64,000 nucleotides of DNA from Pseudothioglobus sp905182815 (GTDB lineage: Bacteria; Pseudomonadota; Gammaproteobacteria; PS1; Pseudothioglobaceae): NCBI RefSeq assembly GCF_048087625.1, contig NZ_CP159805.1, positions 744,001 through 808,000 of the forward strand, in the 5' to 3' direction. The position numbers and the translations under genes were made by a program. Shown in pieces: positions 25,455 to 34,817 of this stretch. Under the pieces are notes generated by a model that was not told where the DNA came from, searched no databases, and worked only from the letters and a program-made list of their open reading frames with translations. How positions within the stretch are numbered: position 1 is the stretch's first letter; every line of letters starts with the position of its first letter.

Positions 25455-26318
25455 CTAGTTATCTTTTTCTTCCTTACCAATTACTTTGCTGTTCATCTCA
25501 ATTTCAATATCATCCATCATCTCATTGTGTGACTTGTCAGTCCAGTCCTTGGATTGATTTTTTTTAGCAGCGCTCATTTCTGGTTTATTTTTACGGACTT
25601 TAAAGAAAGAGGAAAAAAATAAGCCAGCTTCAAATAGCAGCCAAATAGGGATTGCAATTAAAAGTTGTGAGATAACATCTGGAGGAGTTAATACCATTCC
25701 AACTACAAAGGAACCAATAAAGATATAGGAGCGGTTTTTTTTAAGTTTCTCAGCAGTAGTTACTCCAAAGACTATAAGTAGAATTGTCACAATTGGGACT
25801 TCAAAGGCAGCTCCAAAGGCGAATGAGACTTTCAAGATAAAATCAAGATAGTACTGAATATCAGGGGCAAAGTTAACTGATTCAGGGCCAACACTCGCTA
25901 AGAAGTTAAATATAACTGGAAATACAATATAAAAAGAGAACAGAAGACCAACATAAAAAAGTATTGTTGATGAGATGACCAAAGGCAGCACTAGCCTTTT
26001 CTCATTGCGATAGAGCGCTGGGGCTATAAACATCCATAGCTGATAAAGCAAGTAGGGCATTGCAATATAGATTGCCAGTATCAATGACATCTTTAAGGGT
26101 GTTAAAAAAGGAGAGATTACACCAATTGCAATTAGATTGGAGCCTGGTATTGCTTGAACAATTGGTGCCGCTATGAAGGTGTATATTTCATCAGCAAATG
26201 GGAATAATATTAGGAAAAAAATAACTATTGCAGTAACTGAATGAAGTAGTGATCGCCTTAATTCAATTAAATGCTGAACTAAGGGTAGTTTTTCAGATGC
26301 CTCATTATGTATAGTCAT
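25455..26318 (-). CDS. tatC: Sec-independent protein translocase TatC
   Basis: Multispanning core subunit of the twin-arginine translocase, which exports folded, often cofactor-containing proteins. In 287 residues there are six membrane helices and the conserved N-terminal LPLVQHLIELRRSLLHS, followed by FLTPLKMSLILAIYIAMPYLLYQ and APALYRNEKR. A hydrophilic cytoplasmic tail of about 50 residues (RKNKPEMSAAKKNQ onward) is longer than in E. coli. The start overlaps tatB by 4 bases. Confidence 0.95.
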   Translation of the reverse strand: MTIHNEASEKLPLVQHLIELRRSLLHSVTAIVIFFLILFPFADEIYTFIAAPIVQAIPGSNLIAIGVISPFLTPLKMSLILAIYIAMPYLLYQLWMFIAPALYRNEKRLVLPLVISSTILFYVGLLFSFYIVFPVIFNFLASVGPESVNFAPDIQYYLDFILKVSFAFGAAFEVPIVTILLIVFGVTTAEKLKKNRSYIFIGSFVVGMVLTPPDVISQLLIAIPIWLLFEAGLFFSSFFKVRKNKPEMSAAKKNQSKDWTDKSHNEMMDDIEIEMNSKVIGKEEKDN

Positions 26319-26611
26319 AACTTTGAATCATCCTGCTGAGCATCATTTTGATTAAAAAGGTCAACACTTGATTTGGCTTCATTGCTAATGTCAGAGATTA
26401 TTGATTTTTCATCAGCCATAGACAAGTGATCTTTAAGTTCATCTGTCTTTAGCTCTTCATTTATATCTGCTTTAACTTTGTTGAGGAACTTATTAAGCTT
26501 GCCCATAATAACACCGGCTTTTCTTGCCAGTGCTGGTAACCTTTCAGGGCCCACTACAATAAGGGTAATAACACCAATAATGGCAATTTCCCAGAAACCA
26601 AAATCAAACAT
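26315..26611 (-). CDS. tatB: Sec-independent protein translocase TatB
   Basis: Single-span partner of TatC in twin-arginine signal recognition. The 98-residue protein starts MFDFGFWEIAIIGVITLIVV with the typical FGF/E start, then GPERLPALARKAG, the TatB form of the hinge and amphipathic helix, followed by an acidic tail. It lies 23 bases after tatA and overlaps tatC by 4 bases. Confidence 0.95.
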   Translation of the reverse strand: MFDFGFWEIAIIGVITLIVVGPERLPALARKAGVIMGKLNKFLNKVKADINEELKTDELKDHLSMADEKSIISDISNEAKSSVDLFNQNDAQQDDSKL

Positions 26612-26634
26612 ATCGCTTTATAAAAAACTGGTTT

Positions 26635-26853
26635 TTAGGATTTTTTATCAGAGCTTTCATCATCAGCTTCAACTTCAACTTTAGCTTCAATAATATCTTC
26701 TTTCTTTTCGCCATGAGTATCTTTCATAGATGACTTGAAGCCTTTAATTGCGCCTCCAACTTCATTGCCAATATTTTTAAGACGTTTGCCGCCAAAAATA
26801 AGTAACACAATAACTAAAATAATAATCAGTTCGAATGGTCCTGGCATTCCCAT
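26635..26853 (-). CDS. tatA: Sec-independent protein translocase TatA
   Basis: Pore-forming subunit of the twin-arginine translocase. In 72 residues it has an N-terminal membrane helix (FELIIILVIVLLIFGGKRL), the hinge FGGKRL, an amphipathic helix with NEVGGAIKGFKSSMKD and an acidic tail. The ribosome binding site TAGGAGA precedes the ATG. It is the first gene of tatABC, reading away from the galactoside operon. Confidence 0.95.
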   Translation of the reverse strand: MGMPGPFELIIILVIVLLIFGGKRLKNIGNEVGGAIKGFKSSMKDTHGEKKEDIIEAKVEVEADDESSDKKS

Positions 26854-27064
26854 ATTTTTCTCCTAAATAATTAATAAAGCTATGTTTATTTTCTAACAAT
26901 AGTTACAGATTCTTTGATTGTTTATATAGACATACTGTCAATCTGTGTCCTTGATAAACAGAGTCATATGTATTTTACACTTTAAAGTTTGTTTTTTTTA
27001 AGAAGCTGATTGTCCCTATATCAGTGCCTTCTTTTACTTTAGTTTCATATAGTGGAACGATGTG

Positions 27065-27078
27065 CTATTATTTGGACA
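27065..27078 (+). promoter_or_regulatory. candidate IclR operator, galactoside operon
   Basis: CTATTATTTGGACA matches 12 of 14 bases of CCATTATTTGGAAA at 41120-41133, upstream of glpK and next to the iclR gene. The shared TGGA-containing core recalls known IclR boxes (TGGAAAT half-sites). Binding by the window's own IclR protein is an inference. Confidence 0.4.
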
Positions 27079-27093
27079 AATGTATGCACATGA

Positions 27094-27112
27094 ATACATA
27101 TTTATGTATACT
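27094..27112 (+). promoter_or_regulatory. palindromic operator overlapping a -10 box
   Basis: ATACATATTTATGTAT (27094-27109) has perfect 7-bp arms with a 2-base centre and overlaps TATACT (27107-27112), a good -10 hexamer for the galactoside operon. I could not find a matching -35 at the right spacing, which would suit an activated promoter. The leader to the ATG at 27197 would be about 80 bases. Confidence 0.4.
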
Positions 27113-27196
27113 TTAAACTGATTTGACATATAGGTGTATCTACGTCACAAGAGGTATGCAATCAAAGAGGTTTTTTATAATTTAGGAGAAAAAATA

Positions 27197-28429
27197 ATGA
27201 AAAAAATATTTAAAAATCAAATAGCTCTTGCTCTAGCCGGTATATTGGCTGGAACCTCTGCTATTGCTGGAACACTTGTCATTAATGGTGACACGTCTGA
27301 TCCAGCGCCAAAGGCGGCATTTCAAGCTGTTATTGATGGCTTTGAAGCTGAGAATCCAGACGTAAACGTTGTTTACAATCTTTTTGATCATGAAGGCTAT
27401 AAGGCAGCTATCCGTAACTTTTTAACTGCTGACGCTCCAGATATAGCTTTCTGGTATGCAGGTAACAGAATGGCTCCATATGTTGATGCTGGGCTTTTTG
27501 CTCCAATTGATGATGTTTGGGCTGAGCAAGGTCTTTATACTCTAATGAAATCATCAGCTGCAGGTATGACTATGGATGGTAAGAAATGGGGTATTCCATT
27601 TTCATACTACCAGGTAGGAATGTACTATCGTCAAGATATCTTTGAAGATTTAGGTATTGCTGTTCCTAAAACTTGGGATCAGTTCATGTCAGCTAGTGCC
27701 ACACTTAAAGCAAATGATATTACTCCAATAACAATTGGTACTAAATATTTATGGACTACTGGTTGTATCTTTGATTACTTAAATCTTAGAACAAATGGCT
27801 ATGATTTCCATATGGATCTTGCAAATGGAAACGTTGCTTGGACCGATGACAGAGTGCGCGCTACTATGGCTAAATATAAAGAGCTTGTAGATAAGGAATA
27901 CTTTGATGAAAATCATGCTTCATACACTTGGCAAGAAGCCTTAGGTCCTCTTGCTTCTGGTGAGGGTGCAATGGTTTGTATGGGTAACTTTGCAGTAGCT
28001 CCATTACGTGAATTAGGTTTGGATGATTCTCAGTTAGGTTTCTTCCAGTTTCCAGAAATTACTCCAGGAATTCCTATGGCAGAAGAAGCTCCAAGTGATA
28101 CACTTCACTTAACTGCGAATGCTAAAAACCCTACTGATGCTAAGCGTTTTCTAGCTTATGCTGCGCGTGCTGATGTTCAAACATCATGGAATGCAGCGCT
28201 TGGTCAGTTGCCTACTAATTCAGGTGCTGAAGTTGCTGATGATAAGTTTATTAAAGCTGGATTTGAACAGCTAAATAATGCGTCAGCTCTTTCTCAGTAT
28301 TTTGATCGTGATATTCCTGCTGAAATGGCTGCATTAGGTATGGAGTCTTTACAAGAGTTCATGGTTAAACCTGAGCGTCTAGAGAAGATTCTAGAGCGTT
28401 TAGAAAAAGCTCGTCAAAAACTTTATTAA
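27197..28429 (+). CDS. sugar ABC transporter substrate-binding protein (galactoside)
   Basis: Extracellular solute-binding protein family 1, CUT1-type, for the permeases at 28510 and 29400. The start at 27197 is chosen because it has AGGAG 8 bases upstream and begins the signal peptide MKKIFKNQIALALAGILAG with cleavage after AIA. An earlier in-frame ATG at 27134 would put 21 polar residues in front of the signal peptide. The mature protein is about 387 residues, with FEAENPDVNVVYNLFDHEG and AYAARADVQTSWNAALGQLP typical of the family. The substrate is inferred to be alpha- and beta-galactosides from the glycosidases in the same operon. Confidence 0.9.
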   Translation: MKKIFKNQIALALAGILAGTSAIAGTLVINGDTSDPAPKAAFQAVIDGFEAENPDVNVVYNLFDHEGYKAAIRNFLTADAPDIAFWYAGNRMAPYVDAGLFAPIDDVWAEQGLYTLMKSSAAGMTMDGKKWGIPFSYYQVGMYYRQDIFEDLGIAVPKTWDQFMSASATLKANDITPITIGTKYLWTTGCIFDYLNLRTNGYDFHMDLANGNVAWTDDRVRATMAKYKELVDKEYFDENHASYTWQEALGPLASGEGAMVCMGNFAVAPLRELGLDDSQLGFFQFPEITPGIPMAEEAPSDTLHLTANAKNPTDAKRFLAYAARADVQTSWNAALGQLPTNSGAEVADDKFIKAGFEQLNNASALSQYFDRDIPAEMAALGMESLQEFMVKPERLEKILERLEKARQKLY

Positions 28430-28447
28430 GCAATAAAGTTTTACTAT

Positions 28448-28486
28448 GTCCCGTGTTCAAGTATTCTTGGCACGGGACTTTTTTTT
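28448..28486 (+). terminator. intrinsic terminator after the galactoside binding-protein gene
   Basis: GTCCCGTG (28448-28455) pairs perfectly with CACGGGAC (28471-28478), with a small inner CAAG/CTTG stem, and is followed by eight T residues (28479-28486). It lies between the binding-protein gene and the permease genes, so it should reduce expression of the downstream genes. Confidence 0.85.
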
Positions 28487-28509
28487 AATATTTTTAATAT
28501 TAAATAGTT

Positions 28510-29397
28510 ATGTATTCTTATTGGAAAAATAATCAATTAAAGTTAACACCTTGGATTTTTCTAGCTCCTGGCATTTTTATGTTTTGCCTGTATGTTATTT
28601 TTCCAATTTTTCAATCTATAAGTCTAAGTTTTTATGATTGGGACGGGCTTGGTGAAAAGACTTATATTGGTGTTGAAAACTATATAGAACTTCTCGATGA
28701 TGAGGATTTTTATACATCTTTAAAAAATAATTTAATATGGTTGATTCTAACCTTTGTTGCAATCCCAGCAGGCTTATTTTCAGCGCTATTTTTAAACCAA
28801 ACAGTAAGAGGCATAAGATTTTATAAGTCTCTATTTTTCTTTCCATTTGTAATTTCTCAAGTTGTTGTTGGCATGGTTTTTAGTTGGTTTTATGATCCTA
28901 CAAATGGACTTTTGAATCAAATGCTTGAAGGAATGGGATTTAATCCAGTGGCGATATTGGCAGACGAGGATTATGCTACTTATGGAATTATTGCTGCTAG
29001 TTTATGGCCCCAAACTGCATATTGTATGATTTTGTTTTTAACAGGACTTAATTCTGTAGATCCAGAACAAATTGAAGCAGGCCGAATAGATAATGCAAGA
29101 GGCTGGAGAATGTTGTGGTACGTAATCTTGCCCCAATTAAAGCCTGCAACTTTTATTGCTGTGGTTGTTACAGTAATTGGAGCACTAAGATCATTTGATT
29201 TGATTTCAGTTATGACTAGGGGTGGTCCATGGGGATCAACACGTGTTTTAGCTTATTTTATGTACGAAAAAGCTTTTTCAGAGTATGGATATCGAATGGG
29301 CTATGCGGCTGCAATTGCTGTTATTTTGCTTGCTATAATGATGGTTTACATTGCAATAATTCTTTATAGAATGTACCGCACTGAGAAAGGAGTTTAG
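28510..29397 (+). CDS. galactoside ABC transporter permease (MalF type)
   Basis: CUT1-family inner-membrane permease, 295 residues with six helices, starting PWIFLAPGIFMFCLYVIFPI. The EAA coupling motif is present as EQIEAGRIDNARGWRMLWYV with the following LPQLKP. It lies 2 bases before the second permease gene. No ATP-binding gene follows directly; the likely partner is the MalK-type ATPase on the minus strand at 39122. Confidence 0.92.
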   Translation: MYSYWKNNQLKLTPWIFLAPGIFMFCLYVIFPIFQSISLSFYDWDGLGEKTYIGVENYIELLDDEDFYTSLKNNLIWLILTFVAIPAGLFSALFLNQTVRGIRFYKSLFFFPFVISQVVVGMVFSWFYDPTNGLLNQMLEGMGFNPVAILADEDYATYGIIAASLWPQTAYCMILFLTGLNSVDPEQIEAGRIDNARGWRMLWYVILPQLKPATFIAVVVTVIGALRSFDLISVMTRGGPWGSTRVLAYFMYEKAFSEYGYRMGYAAAIAVILLAIMMVYIAIILYRMYRTEKGV

Positions 29398-29399
29398 CA

Positions 29400-30248
29400 A
29401 TGTTTCCAACCCCAATTGAAAGAACAAAACCATTAACACGAAGACTCTATAAAATTGCATTACCTATTTCAATTATTATTTGGCTGCTTCCACTTATTGC
29501 AGTTGCTTTAACTTCAATTCGATCTGGGGCAGATATTAATTCTGGCAATTATTGGGGAATGCCAACTTCCTTTAATTTAATTGAAAACTATACTTTTATA
29601 TTTACTGACTCCCCAATTGCATACTACATTCTAAATAGTTTTAAAGTTACTATTCCAACTGTTATTGGTGCTTTAGCTATTTCAAGCCTTACAGGTTTTG
29701 CGCTAGGTGTTTATAAATTTAAACTTAATTTATTAGTATTTTTTATGTTTGTAGCAGGAAACTTTATTCCTTTTCAAATACTGATGGTGCCAGTTAGAGA
29801 CTTGTCACTCTCCCTCGGGCTTTACAACACAATATCTGGTCTTGTAGCTTTTCATATTGCCTTTCAATCTGGCTTTTGTACTTTTTTTATGCGTAACTTT
29901 ATACGTGCACTTCCTTTTGAGTTAATTGAGGCTGCAAGAGTTGAAGGTGTGTCGGAGTTTAAAATTTTCTGGTACATCGTATTGCCATTAATGCGCCCTG
30001 CATTAGCTGCTTTATCAGTACTAATTTTTACTTTTGTGTGGAATGATTTTTTCTGGGCATTAGTTTTAACTCAAGGTGCAGACACTATGCCAGTTACTGC
30101 TGGCATAAATTCTCTTAATGGGCAATGGATTACCAATAACCATTATGTTGCAGCTGGTTCAATAATTGCTGCACTTCCACCAGTTGTGATGTTCTTTTTG
30201 ATGCAAAAACACTTTATAGCTGGACTAACGCTTGGATCTGTTAAGTGA
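29400..30248 (+). CDS. galactoside ABC transporter permease (MalG type)
   Basis: Second CUT1-family permease, 282 residues with six helices. The EAA motif is ELIEAARVEGVSEFKIFWYI followed by LPLMRPAL, and the protein ends with the family-typical KHFIAGLTLGSVK. It overlaps the alpha-galactosidase start by 4 bases. Confidence 0.92.
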   Translation: MFPTPIERTKPLTRRLYKIALPISIIIWLLPLIAVALTSIRSGADINSGNYWGMPTSFNLIENYTFIFTDSPIAYYILNSFKVTIPTVIGALAISSLTGFALGVYKFKLNLLVFFMFVAGNFIPFQILMVPVRDLSLSLGLYNTISGLVAFHIAFQSGFCTFFMRNFIRALPFELIEAARVEGVSEFKIFWYIVLPLMRPALAALSVLIFTFVWNDFFWALVLTQGADTMPVTAGINSLNGQWITNNHYVAAGSIIAALPPVVMFFLMQKHFIAGLTLGSVK

Positions 30249-32329
30249 CTAATCAATGGCGCCTTGATACTCTTGATCAAACTTTGGTTTTATTATCTTT
30301 GAATAATAGGCTTCCATGCCTTATATATTGGGGTCGTCGTTTACCTGACAATGAAAATCTTAACTCCTTATCTACTGCAGTGGCTAAAGATTGGGGGGAC
30401 AACTTGCTGGATAAAGTTCCAGAGTTATCTGTCTTACCTGAGCAGTCTGCAAATTTTCCAGGACAGCTTGGATGCAAAATGAGAGGCCTTGATGGAATGA
30501 TTCTCTCTAGTAACTTTGTTTTTCTAAAAGATGAAGCAAAAGACAACTCATTGTCCTTAGTTTTTTTGGACAAAGCCATAGAGCAAACATATACATTGAC
30601 AATCATTTCCTTTGAAGAAAGTAATACGTATAGCCTTAGTGCCAAAATTGACAGCAAAAAGCCAATATTTATGGACTGGTTTTCTGCTCCAGTAATTCTA
30701 GCACCTCAAAATAGTAATGAAATGATTGACTATGGAGGTCAATGGGGTGGTGAATTCAGAAGCCAAATAACTCCATGGGTAACTGGTACTCATCTGCGTG
30801 AGTCAAGGTCTGGAACAACAAGTCATGCAAATTTCCCTGGCCTTCTTATTCCAACCATTGAAAGCTCAGAGAATTCAGGGTCTTGTTATGGTTTTCACTA
30901 CGGCTGGTCTGGAGGTCATCGTATGATTGCAGAGCAACTTCCAGATGGTCGTAGGCAAGTTCAATTTGGCAATACTGAAAATAGTGATTTAATTTCTGGA
31001 AATAGCTTCGAAACAGCAAAGCTATATATTAGCCATTCTAGTAACGGAATTAGCGGGGTTGGTAAGTCATTTCGATCTCACGTAGCTAATTCAATTATTA
31101 AGGCACCTAAGGACAATGTTAGGCCTGTTCATTACAATTGCTGGGAGGCTATATATTTTGATCATAATATTGACCAATTAAAAGAAATAGCTAGCCTTGC
31201 TTCTGAAATTGGCGCTGAAAGGTTTGTGCTGGATGACGGCTGGTTTAAAGGACGTGATAGTGCTAACTCTAGTCTTGGTGACTGGGATGTTGACAAGAAT
31301 AAATATCCTTCAGGATTGCAACCATTAATTAGCCATATCCATTCTCTTAAAATGTCTTTTGGTTTGTGGTTTGAGCCTGAGATGGTTAGCCCTAATAGTA
31401 ATCTTTATCGACAGCATCCTGAATGGATAATGGGCCACAAAGATCAAACTCTTGGACGAGATCAGTTGGTTCTTAATATTGCCATTAAAGATGTTGAGGA
31501 TTACCTTTTTAAGAAAATTTCAGCATTGTTAACTGAGTACCCAATTGAGTATATTAAGTGGGACCATAATCGAGTTCTGCCTTATCCTGACGCTTCGCAA
31601 ACAAAAAGCCTGTATGTTCTTCTTAAGCGAATTAGATTGGCGTATCCAAAAGTTGAGATTGAATCCTGCTCATCAGGAGGTGGACGAATAGATTATGGTA
31701 TTTTAGAAAATACACAAAGGGTTTGGTTGTCTGATAGTAATGATGCAATTGAAAGGTTACGTATTCAGCATGAGGCAATTTTGTGGCTGCCTACTTCGAT
31801 AACGGGCAGTCATGTTGGGCCAAAGGTTTGTCACACTTCTGGGCGTGAACTTCCACTAGCTTTCAGAGCGTGGGTGGCAGCGCAAAGGCATATGGGATTT
31901 GAGATGGATCCTCGTGAACTCTCACCTTCAGATAAAGCACTCCTAAAAGCCGTTACTAACTGGTGGAAGGAGAATCGTGAGTGGATGAAAGATGCAAATA
32001 TTTTACGATTACCTTGTGTCGATAAAAGTATAACCGCTGAAATTCAAATTAATTCAAGCGAGAATCACTTTGTTGTTTTTGCTGGCCAAAATGCCTTATC
32101 AGAATTTAGCTCACCAGTTCCATTGGTCCTATCTGGGCTAGACTCAATGGCAATGTATAATGTCTCGTTATACAACAAAAATCATATCAACTCTCTTAGT
32201 AAATCAAATGGTGGTCTTTTGCAAAAAACATTTAAGCTTAGTGGGCAATTTTTAATGAACCATGGACTGCAGTTACCTAAAGCTTTTCCAGCTAGCATGA
32301 TGGTAATAGAAGGGGATAAAGCTGCATGA
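30245..32329 (+). CDS. alpha-galactosidase, glycoside hydrolase family 36
   Basis: Releases terminal alpha-galactose from oligosaccharides such as melibiose or raffinose-type sugars. The 694-residue protein has the GH36 catalytic barrel with RFVLDDGWFKGRD, GLWFEPEMVSPNS, the nucleophile Asp440 in YIKWDHNR, CSSGGGRIDYG and the acid/base Asp500 in LSDSNDAIERLRIQ. The N-terminal beta-sandwich occupies roughly residues 1-280. There is no signal peptide, so hydrolysis is cytoplasmic after uptake. The start is a GTG overlapping the permease stop, and the stop overlaps the dehydratase start. Confidence 0.94.
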   Translation: MTNQWRLDTLDQTLVLLSLNNRLPCLIYWGRRLPDNENLNSLSTAVAKDWGDNLLDKVPELSVLPEQSANFPGQLGCKMRGLDGMILSSNFVFLKDEAKDNSLSLVFLDKAIEQTYTLTIISFEESNTYSLSAKIDSKKPIFMDWFSAPVILAPQNSNEMIDYGGQWGGEFRSQITPWVTGTHLRESRSGTTSHANFPGLLIPTIESSENSGSCYGFHYGWSGGHRMIAEQLPDGRRQVQFGNTENSDLISGNSFETAKLYISHSSNGISGVGKSFRSHVANSIIKAPKDNVRPVHYNCWEAIYFDHNIDQLKEIASLASEIGAERFVLDDGWFKGRDSANSSLGDWDVDKNKYPSGLQPLISHIHSLKMSFGLWFEPEMVSPNSNLYRQHPEWIMGHKDQTLGRDQLVLNIAIKDVEDYLFKKISALLTEYPIEYIKWDHNRVLPYPDASQTKSLYVLLKRIRLAYPKVEIESCSSGGGRIDYGILENTQRVWLSDSNDAIERLRIQHEAILWLPTSITGSHVGPKVCHTSGRELPLAFRAWVAAQRHMGFEMDPRELSPSDKALLKAVTNWWKENREWMKDANILRLPCVDKSITAEIQINSSENHFVVFAGQNALSEFSSPVPLVLSGLDSMAMYNVSLYNKNHINSLSKSNGGLLQKTFKLSGQFLMNHGLQLPKAFPASMMVIEGDKAA

Positions 32330-34041
32330 GTAAAGCTAACAAGCATCGATCATCGAATTGGTATGGAAAAATGGATAAAGATGGTTTTATCCATCGCAGC
32401 TGGATGAAAAGCCAAGGATTCCCAGACCATGTTTTTGATGGACGCCCAATAATTGGCATATGCAATACTTGGTCTGAGTTAACCCCATGTAATGCAGGTT
32501 TAAGAACTTTAGCTGAAGGCGTTAAGAGAGGTGTTTGGGAGGCAGGAGGACTGCCACTTGAGTTTCCTGTAATGTCATTAGGTGAAACCCAAATGAAACC
32601 AACCGCAATGCTTTTCCGAAATCTTTTGTCTATGGATGTCGAGGAAAGTATTCGCGCTTATGGAATTGATGGCGTTGTTTTACTTGGTGGTTGTGATAAA
32701 ACTACCCCAGGACAATTAATGGGGGCAGCAAGTGTCGATTTGCCGACAATTGTTGTTTCTTCTGGCCCAATGCTTAATGGTAAATATAAAGGCCAAGATA
32801 TTGGTTCTGGAACTGATGTTTGGCGCTTTTCTGAAGATGTTAGAGCTGGTGATATGTCTTTACAAGATTTTATGTCTGCTGAGACAGGAATGAGCCGCTC
32901 ATCGGGGGTTTGCATGACAATGGGGACTGCATCCACAATGGCAAGCTTGGTTGAAGGGATGGGCTTAAGTTTACCAACGAATGCGGCTATTCCAGCCGTT
33001 GATACAAGGAGAATGGCTCTTGCGCATATGACAGGAAAGCGCATCGTAGAAATGGTGGAAGAGGGTTTGAACTTATCTAAAGTTTTAACAAAAGAGAGCT
33101 TTCAAAATGCGATTACATTGAACAGCGCAGTTGGCGGTTCAACGAATTCAGTAATTCACTTGTTGGCTTTAGCGGGAAGAGCTGAAATTGAACTTACTTT
33201 GGAGGACTTTGAGAAAGCGGCAGATATACCGCTTCTTGTTAATTGTATGCCTTCAGGTAAGTATTTAATGGAAGATTTTTGTTATGCTGGTGGAGTTCCT
33301 GCAGTATTGGAGCAAATTAAGAATCATATAAAACCTGCAAATACGATTTTAAATAAAGACATAACTAATTACTTTAAAGGCGCTGAAACATTCAATGAGG
33401 ACGTTATTCGGCCAATAAATAACCCACTGAAGCCTGCTGCAGGTTTAAAAGTCTTGAGAGGGAATTTAGCTCCAAATGGAGCAATTATTAAGCCTGCTGC
33501 TGCAACAGAAGAATTGTTAAAGCACGAAGGTTTGGCTTATGTATTTGAAGACATTGAAGATCTAAAGGCTAATATTGATAGACCTGACCTTGCAGTAACA
33601 AAAGATTCTATTCTAGTTTTAAAGGGGTGTGGGCCAAAGGGCTATCCAGGAATGCCTGAGGTTGGTAATATGCCAATACCAAAGGTATTAATTGAGCAGG
33701 GTGTTCGAGATATGATACGTATTTCAGATGCTCGAATGTCAGGAACTGCCTTTGGAACTATAGTGCTTCATGTGTCTCCTGAGGCAAATGTAGGTGGCCC
33801 TATTTCAATAGTTGAGACTGGTGACCTTATTCGGCTTGATGTTTTTAATGGAGTACTTGAGCTTTTAGTTGCAGAGTCTGAAATTGATAAACGTCTTAAG
33901 GCAAGGAAGGAGCCAAAAGTAAATTACACCCGTGGATACGCAAAACTTTATATTGATCATGTCATGCAAGCTGACAAAGGTGCAGACTTAGACTTCCTAG
34001 TAGGCAAAGACACTCGCCTTCCAACACGAGAATCTCATTAA
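32326..34041 (+). CDS. IlvD/Edd-family sugar-acid dehydratase (probable D-galactonate dehydratase)
   Basis: Iron-sulfur dehydratase of the IlvD/Edd family, 571 residues. Cluster-associated motifs are GICNTWSELTPC, GGCDKTTPGQL and SGVCMTMGTASTMASL; the last is the form seen in pentonate and hexonate dehydratases (L-arabonate, D-xylonate, D-galactonate) rather than in dihydroxy-acid dehydratase of branched-chain synthesis. Since the next genes encode KDGal kinase and KDPGal aldolase, the likely reaction is D-galactonate to 2-keto-3-deoxygalactonate. The classical enzyme DgoD belongs to the enolase superfamily, so this would be a non-homologous replacement. The exact substrate is inferred. Confidence 0.88.
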   Translation: MSKANKHRSSNWYGKMDKDGFIHRSWMKSQGFPDHVFDGRPIIGICNTWSELTPCNAGLRTLAEGVKRGVWEAGGLPLEFPVMSLGETQMKPTAMLFRNLLSMDVEESIRAYGIDGVVLLGGCDKTTPGQLMGAASVDLPTIVVSSGPMLNGKYKGQDIGSGTDVWRFSEDVRAGDMSLQDFMSAETGMSRSSGVCMTMGTASTMASLVEGMGLSLPTNAAIPAVDTRRMALAHMTGKRIVEMVEEGLNLSKVLTKESFQNAITLNSAVGGSTNSVIHLLALAGRAEIELTLEDFEKAADIPLLVNCMPSGKYLMEDFCYAGGVPAVLEQIKNHIKPANTILNKDITNYFKGAETFNEDVIRPINNPLKPAAGLKVLRGNLAPNGAIIKPAAATEELLKHEGLAYVFEDIEDLKANIDRPDLAVTKDSILVLKGCGPKGYPGMPEVGNMPIPKVLIEQGVRDMIRISDARMSGTAFGTIVLHVSPEANVGGPISIVETGDLIRLDVFNGVLELLVAESEIDKRLKARKEPKVNYTRGYAKLYIDHVMQADKGADLDFLVGKDTRLPTRESH

Positions 34042-34811
34042 TGAATAATTACGCAATTTTTAAAGATTTAGAGGATGCTTCAGTTTTTATAACTGGAGGT
34101 GGATCAGGAATAGGGGCTTCATTGACTGAAGGCTTTTTAGCCCAAGGCGCTAAAGTTGCTTTTGTACAGAGATCAGATTGTGATGAATTTCTAGATGAAA
34201 TTTCCTCAAAATATAAATATAATCCCTTATTTATTAAATGTGATATTACTGATATTGATGCTCTAAAGTCTGCAATTTCAGATGCTAGCAAGGCTAATGA
34301 TGGAATTAATGTGCTTATAAATAATGCCGCTAATGACACACGCCACACCCTTGATGCTATGACAACAGAAGAATGGGATCAGTCAATTAATATCAATCTA
34401 AGGCCTCATTTCTTTACAGCACAGGCTGTGGCTCCTTTTATGAGAACTCAAGGTGGCGGCAGTATTATTAATTTTTCATCAAACTCTTACATGATGGGCA
34501 ATGCAGGCTTGCCTGCTTATGTTACTTCTAAAGCTGGTATTACAGGCCTAACAAGAAGTTTAGCGAGAGAACTTGGTGTTGATGGTATTAGAGTGAACAC
34601 ATTAATCCCAGGTTGGGTTTTAACTGAAAGACAGCTAAAGCTTTGGGCAAATGAAAAAGATTTAGCAATTCACATGGATAAACAATGCATTAAGGAACAC
34701 TTATTGCCTAACGATTTAATTGACTCCACTTTATTTTTAGCTTCGAATGCATCACGAATGATGACTGGCCAGGCTTTAGTGATTGATGGCGGCGTAGTAG
34801 TTACAGGATAA
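34041..34811 (+). CDS. short-chain dehydrogenase, probable D-galactose 1-dehydrogenase
   Basis: Classical SDR of 256 residues with the cofactor motif TGGGSGIG (residues about 18-25), NNAAND, the catalytic Ser region NFSSNSYMMG, and YVTSK providing Tyr and Lys. The segment IPGWVLTERQLKLW is typical of SDR aldose 1-dehydrogenases. In this cluster it would oxidise D-galactose, released by the two galactosidases, to galactono-lactone. L-arabinose or D-fucose activity is possible. The start touches the dehydratase stop by one base. Confidence 0.85.
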   Translation: MNNYAIFKDLEDASVFITGGGSGIGASLTEGFLAQGAKVAFVQRSDCDEFLDEISSKYKYNPLFIKCDITDIDALKSAISDASKANDGINVLINNAANDTRHTLDAMTTEEWDQSININLRPHFFTAQAVAPFMRTQGGGSIINFSSNSYMMGNAGLPAYVTSKAGITGLTRSLARELGVDGIRVNTLIPGWVLTERQLKLWANEKDLAIHMDKQCIKEHLLPNDLIDSTLFLASNASRMMTGQALVIDGGVVVTG

Positions 34812-34817
34812 AAAATA

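Larger units (their letters stand above)
26854..27196. other. divergent regulatory region between tatA and the galactoside operon
   Basis: This 343-base AT-rich gap holds the promoters of tatA (minus) and of the galactoside transporter (plus). It includes a perfect palindrome at 27094-27109 and an IclR-like element at 27065-27078. The plus-strand frame running through 27134-27196 is only the in-frame extension of the binding-protein gene and is not considered coding. Confidence 0.65.

Noticed and set aside
27123..27128. TTGACA as the -35 box of the galactoside operon
   Set aside because: No acceptable -10 hexamer lies 15-19 bases downstream.
27134..27196. Upstream in-frame ATG of the galactoside binding protein
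   Set aside because: It would place 21 polar residues before a complete signal peptide; the ATG at 27197 has the proper ribosome binding site.
32326..34041. Dihydroxy-acid dehydratase (IlvD) of branched-chain amino acid synthesis
   Set aside because: The CMTMGTASTM motif and the position between galactosidase and KDGal kinase genes indicate a sugar-acid dehydratase.
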